Of a DNA stretch of 26,830 bases, positions 15,801-23,503 are shown in pieces. Both the position numbers and the translations under genes were made by a program. The stretch is from an uncultured Ruminococcus sp. GTDB taxonomy: Bacteria; Bacillota; Clostridia; Oscillospirales; Ruminococcaceae. The stretch covers positions 1-26,830 of the forward strand of contig CAMWGS010000002.1 of NCBI GenBank assembly GCA_947173865.1, given 5' to 3'. How positions within the stretch are numbered: the stretch's first letter is position 1; each line of letters opens with the position of its first letter. The notes beneath the pieces were generated by a model. It did no database searches and had not been told where the DNA came from. It saw nothing but the letters and a program-made list of their open reading frames with translations.

Positions 15801-18800
15801 AAATAACAGACGGCAAGTTAGTTAAGTATGAATACAAAATTGTGGAAACTAAATATGACGACAAGGATATAAAAGACAGAAATATAGTTGATGACTGTTA
15901 TTTTGAAGTAACAAACAATCATATTACAGTTACATCAGATTCAAATCCTGAAATTGTAAATAAACTCAGTGAAACAAAAGACCAGAGGTTCAGCGTCCAA
16001 AAGACTTGGGATGATAAAATTTATAGTGTTGATTATTCAGAACATCGTCCTTCATCAATAACTTTTGAATTACAACGTCGGACCGATAATTCAGGTGTCT
16101 GGGAGACTCTTGAATCATATACCATGAAATCTCCTTATGATAATTTAACAACTCATCAATTTTCAACAAATTGTCCTACTCAGGAAATTAGTACTGATAC
16201 TACCGGTAATGTAACAATCACTAAGTATGATTATAAGGTAGTAGAAACCGAATATACATTTAATGGTAAAACGGTTAAACTGTCTTCGGGTACAAGAGAT
16301 TTTATTACAAGTGGTGACGGCTACTGGACAATAGAAACTACTCATGCAAACAGCAGTGGTGAAGTTGCTATTAGGAACAGATTTGTACCATATGGAGAAA
16401 CATCTGTTAAACCACAGAAGAAGTGGGCAGATGATAATGATTTTACAAGCAACAGAAAAGATGTAAATTTAAGGTTACAGTGGAAACTGGACAGCAGTTC
16501 AGAATGGGAAGATTATAAGGATTCCGACGGTAAATTTGTTGAGCGTATGTTAACATCAAGCAATGCAGAACCAAATGATAGCAATACATGGACTGGAGAT
16601 GAAATTACAAATCTTCCAAAAAGCACTTTGGTAAAAAGTGAAGTTACTGAAAACGGCGAAACAAAAGTAAGATATGAGCAGAGAAACTGTCAGTATCGTT
16701 TTGTAGAATTAGGAGATGACGGAGAGCCATTGGCAGAAGGAGCATCTTTTAAGGCAGAAGACGGAAGTTATAAAGTAACATATAGCAGTTCCACATATAA
16801 TACTGATAACACTTATAACAATACACTTTCTATAATTACAAATACTTTTAAGAAAGATGTAGGAATTACAAAGCATTTATTAGATGATAATGGTATCGAA
16901 CTTCCTTCTTCTATTGATATTGAAGATTTAAAGCAGTTCAAACACGGAGATTATTATATCTTTAACTGGTCTATTCGCTATGACCTTAAAGATTGGGGTA
17001 GTGGAGATAAGTTACCAACAATTAAAGATACTTTGCCTGATGGTTTTGAATTGTGTACCAATGTAGAATTTCTTGGTGCTAAGCCTGCTGATAAAACAAC
17101 AAACTATCCAAATCATTGGGGTTATGCAGATGCAAAAGATGCAGAATCCACTTTGAATTATTGGAAAAATTCAGCTTATATTGATGAAGATGAATCTTCA
17201 TATTTTGTACATCCGTCAGCAGGTTGGATAGAGTCTAATATTGGTTGTTTTGGTCAACCGATTGATGATTTGAATGATTTATTTACAGTATATAGGTGGG
17301 AGAATCAAAATAATCAGAGTAGTAATTCTTGTTCTAAAAATTTGTGGTATTATTATGATACAACAAATAATGATGTTTATTTTAATAAGTTTGAAGCATA
17401 TAACGTAGCTGAAATTTATTATGCAATTAAAATAAAATGCACTGATTTAGATGCTAAGCTTAAACGTGGTACTTATACAATTACAAATACTGCCTATACC
17501 TATGATGATAACGGTTATAATACTGGTAATACAGAGGGTTCTCTCACTATTGTAAATAATATTCCTACGGGGCTTATCGCAAAAGACGGAACAGAGTATG
17601 AGGAAGATAAAAATGGAAATTTAGTCAAATCTTTGTCCGGATATTATAATTTCTCAATTGATGTAAATCCCGAAGGTAAAAATCTTTCAAACGGCGATAC
17701 AATTGATATTGAAGATATTTTTAAAACAACAGGCTATTTTGATAATGATAAAAATGGCGGTTACTGGGAATATAGTGATAAATTAGTTGATATTCTGATG
17801 AATAAAATAACAATTTCAGAAGTGGACGCAAACGGAAATAAAACAGCTTTGAATAAATCAGAATATGTACTTAAGTTCGATAACAGTGCGTCTGTTGAAG
17901 GCGGTACAGCACTTATGAAACTTACTGTTCCTGATGAAAAGCATCTTGTAATTGATTATACTTATAAAATGATTGCAAATGCTAATACTCCTTCAGTAAA
18001 AAATGGTTGTAAGAGTGATATCAAGGAAAAGGGAAAACGTATTACTATGGTACCTGGTTTAGTTCCGCCTGGTAATGATAAAATCAGTTTTAAAAATACG
18101 GTTTCGTTAAAGTCTGACAGCGTATCCGATACTGCTAATTTTACAGAAGATGAATACGAATTTTTCACATCAAATGCTACTTCTTATACAAATAAACTTC
18201 CTAAGATTATAAAAGTTAATACAGGAAACACAAGTATTAATAATTTGAAGGCAAATTTCTTTATTGCACAGTATAATCAGTCAACAGACAAATGGAAATA
18301 TGCAACACAGATTGAAAAGCCAAATGTTGGAAGTAGTAGAGAAGCTAAAATAACTGAGTGGAGTGAAGAGTACAGCGGTTCATATGTACCGGATAATGCG
18401 GCAATGATTGATGTACAGACAGAGTATCAGATTGAAGTTAATCTTTCTCAGAACGCTCTTTATAAACTGATTGAGGTAAAAGTTCCGGACGGTTATGAAG
18501 GCTCGAATCTTGAATTATCTGATGCTGAATTTAGACAATTAATAGTAAATTATCTGAATAACAAAACGACATCATTGAGCAACGGTAAAGATTATGACGC
18601 ATTTCTTAAAAATTATGTTAATACTCATTATTTTGTTTATAATAGTGTGTTAAGTTCTTATCCTGACGGCATTGAAGCTAAAGATGTAATTCAGGTTAAG
18701 CAGGGTGAAGATGTTGAGATTCCGAATAATCAGTTAATCAATATCGGAGTAGGCAAGGAATGGAATGACAGTAAAAATTCTGATGATTCGATAACAGTAC

Positions 18801-21800
18801 AATTATACTGGTCTTATACAAAGAATACTTCAAAAATTCCTGATGATGCAGAATTTGCAACTGCTACTGACCTTGGTATTATGGATACTGAATTTAACGC
18901 AGAAAAAACTCTGAAAATGAGTGAATTTAATGCTGAAAAAATCAAGGAAAGTGTATGGACAGATTTACCGAATGGTAAAGACGGTAAGCCGATTTACTAT
19001 TACATTAAGGAAACTGCTTATACAATAGAGGGTGTAACTTATAAGCTTGATGAAAGTGACGGAGCTTATAAGCATGATGAAAATAAGGGTGCTTATTATC
19101 CGATTTATGTCGGAAATGCTGCAAATGTTGCTTCAAGTAACGGTACTCCTTCCGCAGTTGTTCAGATTAAGAACACAAAGAATCTTGTTTTGAAAAAAGC
19201 ATGGAAAGATTCAAACAACCAGCCTTTGACAAAAGGGGTGCCAGTTAGTATTCATGTATCAATTTATGGTACAGATAAAGATACTAATGAGGAGATACTT
19301 CTTTTTGAAAATATTGAATTAAGTGGTAATGCTTGGGAAGCAAATATTACTGACAGGCTTGAAAAGGAAGATGGAACTACCATTAACCTGAGCCAGTATA
19401 AGAGTTTCAGAGCAGAGGAAACAGACATTAATGCTGATGATTATACTATCAGTTGTGTCTTTAATCTTAACTCAAATTCAGGTGAAATTACAGTAACCAA
19501 CAAGAGTAAAAAATCTACAAGTAAGTCTGTAACAGTAGATAAAGTTTGGAGTGACGGTGCAGACGTACATAAAAATGATTCAATTGAAGTTTCACTTTAT
19601 CGGTCAACTAAGGAAATAACAGGTTTAACGGGACTTAATCAGTCTGCAATACAGCAGAAGATTAATGATGCAGGTGCTGTTAAGATGACAGATACAGCAG
19701 ATGTTAAGTATACTGTTGACTTGGATTCCACTAATGGCTGGTCGTATACATGGACTGGTCTGCCGATGGACGATAAAGAATATGACGTAAATGAATATTT
19801 TTACTATGTACTTGAAACCATGAATAATGTAAAAGCCGGAACTGATGTGGATTTAGCTGATAAGTACACAGCGTCCTATACCGCTACAACCAACGGTGCT
19901 AAAACAACATTTACTGTAAAGAATACACGTCGTGCTATCAAGGTTCAGAAAGAATGGTATGATGTAGAGAATGAACTTATTCCGAATGAATTTATTGATG
20001 AAGCAGACGGCAGTGTAACTAAAAACGAAGCATTAAATGGATTAGGAATTGAATTGACAGTTTCTAAAAAAGTGAATACCAATAAGCCAAATCCAATGGT
20101 TATACACACATTTGGTGATTCTATTACAGCTGGAAATGGTTATAATGAATCAGGTGCAACATATGCTTCTGATGCATATTTGGGAAAATTATTGAAAAGT
20201 TCTGCTTATGGTTCGTTTACAGTTTCTTCTTTTGGTTGGAACAGTAGTGATTCAACTAATACCAGTCAAGGAGGAGCGAAAATTTTCTACTTAAATGGTA
20301 AAACGTTGAATGAACGTGATAATGTAGTTTGTATAATGCTTGGTACAAATAATATTATAAAGAATACTGGATATGGTTCAAGTTCAAGTGATGCTGATTT
20401 AAAAGCAAAAATTGCAACATTATTAGGCAATCCAGAAAGTGATGGTTATATACCTAGAAAACTGTTTTTAGCAAATGTTCCAGATTTTAATTATACTAGT
20501 GCTTCTAGTGTGATGCCAACTTGGAGTGAATGGACTAGTATGGAGTACCATGGATTTAAAGGTACTAATCAGGAAATTGAACATCAAATAAATAATGTAG
20601 TTGCAGAGTATAATAGTTATGTTAAAAGTGTTGTAACTGAATTAAAGAATGCAGGATATGATGCGTATTTTGTTGATGTTAATGCCGTCATAAATAAAGA
20701 TACTGACCTTTATGATGGTTGTCATCTTAATACAAACGGTGTTGATAAAATGGCACAAGCTTTTGCTGAGGCTATTAATTCTTCATATACTATAAGTGAC
20801 ACAACAAATTCAAAGATTGTAACACTTAACAGCGATAATAACTGGACAGCAGTGGTTGATGTTGATGACGATAGTGAGTATTATGTTACAGAAACAAAAG
20901 TCACACTCAACGGTGAAGATGTTACTGATGAATGGATTGCATCTTATGAAAATAACGGACAGAAAGCAGAAAGTCAGACACCTGTTACCATAAAGAATAC
21001 AAAATTACCTGTTCCGACAACATCAGTTTCCGTTGAAAAAACATGGAATGGTGATAATGCAATTACTGATGCTTCAGAGAGAGCAAAAATCAAGCTTGAA
21101 CTCTGGAGAACTGCAACGCCGGATATTGAAGATAGCTGGGAATGGTATGCAGATGTTGATTCACAGCATAGTGGCACAGAAGATGTATGGACATATACCT
21201 GTGATAATCTTCCGGCTAAGGATAATTTCGGTAATACGTATTATTACAAAGTTGTTGAATTAGATATGGACGGTTATACTGTTTCATATCCCGCTGATGA
21301 AAGCAATGGTAGAACTTCAGGTACACTTCATGTTAAAAACACAAGAACAATTTCACTGAAATTCAAGAAGATATGGTCTGACTCAGAAACAGTTGACCAT
21401 ACAGGTGAGACAGTTAGGATTAATGTTTATCGTTCCACAAATCCGAATGATGTTCCGAACGGTGAAGCATTACCACAGATGCTTAAAGTGCCTGAAAATG
21501 TTTCAGTCGGAGTAAATAAGAGAGAATCTGTAACTGCTAACAAGGATATATCAATTATATCTGTTGAGCCGAATGATGTGATAACAGCAAATGCTGACGG
21601 AAAAACAATTAACATAACAGGTGAAAAACAGGGTACAGCTACTATTACAGTTAAGGACGAATCAGGCGAGACAGCAACGATAAATGTAACTGTATCAGCA
21701 TTGGAAATGCTCCTTAATGGTGCTACTGATTTCAAAATTGAAGCAGGAACAACTGGAACATTGTCAGTTAAGTTAAATAACAATAGTACTGATGATGCAA

Positions 21801-23422
21801 CATTCAGCAGTAGTGATGAAAGCGTTATTTCTGTAAATGGTAAAACAATTACAGCACATAAGTTTGGTACGGCAGATATTACTGCAACAGTCGGAGATGT
21901 ATCAATAACTCGGACAATTACAGTTATGCTTCCAAGTAATTTTAGTATTACTGGTGATAGTGAAGTGACAATGGGTAATGAAATTAATTTAGGAATTGAC
22001 AAAAATTATGGTACATTTGCATGGTCATCTTCTAATGATAGTATAGCAACTGTAGACCAAAATGGTAAAGTAACTGGTGTTAGTACAGGTGAAGTTACTA
22101 TTACAGCTACTCGTAATGACGGCACAGTGGCAACTAAGACAATAACTGTTAAAAATGGTGATATTGCACAGGGCGATGTTGTCGTTACACTTCGTGTTGG
22201 AGATACTGTTACTTTAACATCAAGTTTAGGTATAAATGGTTCATATGATAGTCAATCAATAATAGAAAAAAGTGTTGATACTACAAATGGAACTATTACC
22301 ATAAAAGCTATTCAAGCAGGTACAGAAACGGTTATTTTCCAAGATAAAACAAGTTATGATTATCATGAATTTACAGTAACAGTTTTAGAGAGGTTTACTG
22401 TTTCTCCAGCAAATACTAAACTTGTTTATGGTCAGTCTGTAGAGTTAAAACCAAATCAGAGTGTTACCAAATATGATATTACATCTGGCGGAGACCTTAT
22501 CAGTATTAGCGGAAATACAGTAACTGCTAATACTGGCAAAGATGGTATAGCTACTATTAGAGCAACTAATAATTCAGGCGAGACAGCTGATATTACAATT
22601 AATGTAGTAGAAAAATTGGAATTTGTAGAAAAGAGCTTTAATAGCACTGGAGATATTACATATGATAAATCCCAGCATATTAGTTCAGTAGTTTTACATC
22701 TTGATAGTTCTAATTCTAGTTCTTGGCCTTATGCAACTATAAAATTTGATGACAATAACTATGTAAAAGTTGGTTATTCTGGTTCAGCTGATAGTTTTGG
22801 ATTAGACAGTAATGGTGGCTATAAGTTTGAAAATATTAATGTTGAAATTGATAAATCTGCTGGAAATGCTACAATTACATTTAAAGATGTTTGGCAACCT
22901 TCCAATGTAGGAATAAGTGATGTTGAGAATAATGCAAACGGTACAGTGTATATATACTATGGTAGTGCATCTACTCAGTCATATTCAATGCGTTCTGCAA
23001 TGCGAATGGCAAGTAGTCCTGCAATTCAGGCAGAAGCAGGAAGTGAAGCCCCATACTACTATGGTTGTGTTAAACTTAGTGCAAGCACTGGTGGAAACTG
23101 GACAGCTATTCTTGATAATCTCGACGTGTATGCTCCTGACGGAAGTAAATACTACTACTGGGCAGTTGAAGAAACAGTATCAGGCTATACCGCAAGCTAC
23201 TATTTCGATGATTCCAATGACAATACAGAGTATTGCATAGATGCTACACAGCTCGGAAGTGGCGAAATAACAATTAAGAACACAAAGAACGAGTCATCTT
23301 CCGTAGAAATGCCCTCAACCGGCGGAAAGGGGGTTAAATGGTATTATCTGACAGGCATGGTAGTCATGTTTGCTTCAGCCGCCGGAATTCTTATCAGACG
23401 ACGTAAAAATCCCGTAAAATAA
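12815..23422 (+). CDS. Giant multidomain CnaB pilus adhesin with embedded SGNH hydrolase
   Basis: This protein has 3535 residues (~390 kDa). A long signal segment (~17-48) is followed by an N-terminal adhesin region and about four repeated beta domains (to ~760; e.g. KSGTPDYNNGKIKWTITV). Four CnaB domains then start KKW/QKTW (~768, 922, 1058, 1198). A central region without clear CnaB features covers ~1347-1972. Six more CnaB domains start at ~1977, 2122, 2237, 2372, 2734 and 2846. The one at 2372 is split by an SGNH hydrolase. The one at 2846 is split by five Ig-like units and an unknown module. The C-terminus is MPSTGG (from 3499), a hydrophobic helix and RRRKN. Lys in the first strand and Glu in V(L/V)E(T/K/E) motifs predict isopeptide bonds. 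It precedes the major pilin and so is likely the tip or ancillary adhesin. Confidence 0.87.
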   Translation: MKRFQSIIQKYITNHQKHKKYLAAVLALSILVSFAVPLSLIMPAISMTESESPKADLPDYNDGIMTLSAESEYPGAVNVTQADTFELYINVDDKIAESIYSAVKQNGVINGTPNEKFGEVTGDKLDISFNLEYRFSDVSDKFPPSEGSNRYMIVETNNLNFPNYPIGTTGSVTDDNYPDNANRSGTYTFKEGYILIEFNQDYIDWIYSGSNTEDTRLLGGTLNFEGNLSRDENGNGEQKFYVAGEEVSVKFSSRHPEVSNKSGSLTNPADGTITWQVIILNTYKDDLSSYVLTDEMLADATEVKYSPDNVGNHDEGSNKITFNSNTKNQEYITITYKTPIGNHNQGYTINNTATLTKTDDVTYESHKNGSVYLDKKPVEVSKSGTPDYNNGKIKWTITVTSNYGESLNGYQIVDEAFSGLSTVKVNDADVNVSGNTLTLQNIDGNVARIEYETTATEGDNRNSVYVKKGDDTKDKQENVNVTYKQKSELVELNKWGEYKPDTHEVEWTITITPENNYYLNGYELTDSQFPNDLSKFTEISCGSDKVEVNNGKLKFKDNSNVTGTVTIKYKTPVTLPEGTQTTAVSNDIDDNHRTSTVTAVVTNITARNSVSKNATGNTNQSVTSSGKVIREIGWKASITSDGKFAGKTYTDTLSVVGDGATHNINKDSANFILKAKSTQYGSEVTLTEGTDYTIDVASDGKSFEIKFSDNFDSSNTYNYVDITYNTIAELGSDYTTYQFKNGAGFNGATAEPGLGHSITRNNPISTDSMGLNVEKKWDSTYDENDKIPVTFKLQYRTGTYEAPYYWKDVHGSGEDYIFETDANYNSSNIYTIELDSNQNFKTWLSNLPRKTTETKENGETIETYYYYRVLEKNPDSNEYFENNGYFAKDGKLYSVTYTDDKHGINYDNSCVSVTNRAYKNINITPAKKWIDNSNNEITDNGRIPVDSITIELQRRTESDNTWSEWKTIVTSTLTKSGNWQFSDTDKEKYKNLPSAEITDGKLVKYEYKIVETKYDDKDIKDRNIVDDCYFEVTNNHITVTSDSNPEIVNKLSETKDQRFSVQKTWDDKIYSVDYSEHRPSSITFELQRRTDNSGVWETLESYTMKSPYDNLTTHQFSTNCPTQEISTDTTGNVTITKYDYKVVETEYTFNGKTVKLSSGTRDFITSGDGYWTIETTHANSSGEVAIRNRFVPYGETSVKPQKKWADDNDFTSNRKDVNLRLQWKLDSSSEWEDYKDSDGKFVERMLTSSNAEPNDSNTWTGDEITNLPKSTLVKSEVTENGETKVRYEQRNCQYRFVELGDDGEPLAEGASFKAEDGSYKVTYSSSTYNTDNTYNNTLSIITNTFKKDVGITKHLLDDNGIELPSSIDIEDLKQFKHGDYYIFNWSIRYDLKDWGSGDKLPTIKDTLPDGFELCTNVEFLGAKPADKTTNYPNHWGYADAKDAESTLNYWKNSAYIDEDESSYFVHPSAGWIESNIGCFGQPIDDLNDLFTVYRWENQNNQSSNSCSKNLWYYYDTTNNDVYFNKFEAYNVAEIYYAIKIKCTDLDAKLKRGTYTITNTAYTYDDNGYNTGNTEGSLTIVNNIPTGLIAKDGTEYEEDKNGNLVKSLSGYYNFSIDVNPEGKNLSNGDTIDIEDIFKTTGYFDNDKNGGYWEYSDKLVDILMNKITISEVDANGNKTALNKSEYVLKFDNSASVEGGTALMKLTVPDEKHLVIDYTYKMIANANTPSVKNGCKSDIKEKGKRITMVPGLVPPGNDKISFKNTVSLKSDSVSDTANFTEDEYEFFTSNATSYTNKLPKIIKVNTGNTSINNLKANFFIAQYNQSTDKWKYATQIEKPNVGSSREAKITEWSEEYSGSYVPDNAAMIDVQTEYQIEVNLSQNALYKLIEVKVPDGYEGSNLELSDAEFRQLIVNYLNNKTTSLSNGKDYDAFLKNYVNTHYFVYNSVLSSYPDGIEAKDVIQVKQGEDVEIPNNQLINIGVGKEWNDSKNSDDSITVQLYWSYTKNTSKIPDDAEFATATDLGIMDTEFNAEKTLKMSEFNAEKIKESVWTDLPNGKDGKPIYYYIKETAYTIEGVTYKLDESDGAYKHDENKGAYYPIYVGNAANVASSNGTPSAVVQIKNTKNLVLKKAWKDSNNQPLTKGVPVSIHVSIYGTDKDTNEEILLFENIELSGNAWEANITDRLEKEDGTTINLSQYKSFRAEETDINADDYTISCVFNLNSNSGEITVTNKSKKSTSKSVTVDKVWSDGADVHKNDSIEVSLYRSTKEITGLTGLNQSAIQQKINDAGAVKMTDTADVKYTVDLDSTNGWSYTWTGLPMDDKEYDVNEYFYYVLETMNNVKAGTDVDLADKYTASYTATTNGAKTTFTVKNTRRAIKVQKEWYDVENELIPNEFIDEADGSVTKNEALNGLGIELTVSKKVNTNKPNPMVIHTFGDSITAGNGYNESGATYASDAYLGKLLKSSAYGSFTVSSFGWNSSDSTNTSQGGAKIFYLNGKTLNERDNVVCIMLGTNNIIKNTGYGSSSSDADLKAKIATLLGNPESDGYIPRKLFLANVPDFNYTSASSVMPTWSEWTSMEYHGFKGTNQEIEHQINNVVAEYNSYVKSVVTELKNAGYDAYFVDVNAVINKDTDLYDGCHLNTNGVDKMAQAFAEAINSSYTISDTTNSKIVTLNSDNNWTAVVDVDDDSEYYVTETKVTLNGEDVTDEWIASYENNGQKAESQTPVTIKNTKLPVPTTSVSVEKTWNGDNAITDASERAKIKLELWRTATPDIEDSWEWYADVDSQHSGTEDVWTYTCDNLPAKDNFGNTYYYKVVELDMDGYTVSYPADESNGRTSGTLHVKNTRTISLKFKKIWSDSETVDHTGETVRINVYRSTNPNDVPNGEALPQMLKVPENVSVGVNKRESVTANKDISIISVEPNDVITANADGKTINITGEKQGTATITVKDESGETATINVTVSALEMLLNGATDFKIEAGTTGTLSVKLNNNSTDDATFSSSDESVISVNGKTITAHKFGTADITATVGDVSITRTITVMLPSNFSITGDSEVTMGNEINLGIDKNYGTFAWSSSNDSIATVDQNGKVTGVSTGEVTITATRNDGTVATKTITVKNGDIAQGDVVVTLRVGDTVTLTSSLGINGSYDSQSIIEKSVDTTNGTITIKAIQAGTETVIFQDKTSYDYHEFTVTVLERFTVSPANTKLVYGQSVELKPNQSVTKYDITSGGDLISISGNTVTANTGKDGIATIRATNNSGETADITINVVEKLEFVEKSFNSTGDITYDKSQHISSVVLHLDSSNSSSWPYATIKFDDNNYVKVGYSGSADSFGLDSNGGYKFENINVEIDKSAGNATITFKDVWQPSNVGISDVENNANGTVYIYYGSASTQSYSMRSAMRMASSPAIQAEAGSEAPYYYGCVKLSASTGGNWTAILDNLDVYAPDGSKYYYWAVEETVSGYTASYYFDDSNDNTEYCIDATQLGSGEITIKNTKNESSSVEMPSTGGKGVKWYYLTGMVVMFASAAGILIRRRKNPVK
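20086..20800 (+). other. SGNH/GDSL hydrolase domain inserted in a CnaB domain
   Basis: Residues ~2425-2662 of the adhesin carry all SGNH blocks: FGDSIT with Ser2436, a block II Gly in SSFGWNSS, LGTNN with Asn2512, and DGCHLN with Asp2634 and His2637. The catalytic set is complete, so it should be an active esterase or deacylase, plausibly on acetylated glycans. CnaB sequence stops at GIELTVSKKVNTNKP before it and resumes after it at KIVTLNSDNNWTAVV, ending in the usual VTIKNTK strand. The enzyme is therefore a loop insertion, not a separate domain in the chain. Confidence 0.85.
21477..23050 (+). other. Five Ig-like (Big_2) units plus an unassigned module inserted in the last CnaB domain
   Basis: The last CnaB domain begins KFKKIWSDSE and reaches RINVYRST. 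It is then interrupted at ~2889 by about five ~75-residue Ig-like units (to ~3267) with Big_2 hallmarks such as SSNDSIATVDQNGKVTGVS and TATITVK. A ~115-residue beta-rich segment follows (~3271-3385: VVLHLDSS, YATIKFDDNNYVKV), then a short Met/Ser/Ala linker. CnaB sequence resumes at GCVKLSASTGGNWTAI and finishes with WAVEETVSGY and ITIKNTK. The unassigned segment could be a carbohydrate-binding module, but I see no diagnostic motif. Confidence 0.72.
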
Positions 23423-23432
23423 ACTCATACGT

Positions 23433-23461
23433 GCAGGGCTGTGGAAAGTCTGCAGTCCTGC
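23433..23461 (+). promoter_or_regulatory. 12-bp RNA stem-loop ahead of the major pilin gene
   Basis: The arms GCAGGGCTGTGG (23433-23444) and CTGCAGTCCTGC (23450-23461) pair over 12 bp with three G:U wobbles and a 5-base loop. AAACCCGAATC follows, so there is no U-tract and it is not a classical terminator. It starts 11 bases after the adhesin stop and ends 42 bases before the pilin ATG. It could be an RNase processing or stability element that raises major-pilin mRNA over adhesin mRNA. Confidence 0.7.
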
Positions 23462-23503
23462 TAAACCCGAATCTTAATCAAAATTTATTAAGGAGAAATG
23501 ATT

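Noticed and set aside
21427..22002. A 191-codon open frame on the minus strand, opposite the Ig-like region
   Set aside because: It is a Val/Ser/Ile-rich mirror of the Thr-, Asn- and Asp-rich coding strand, has no ribosome binding site, and the plus strand is clearly coding.
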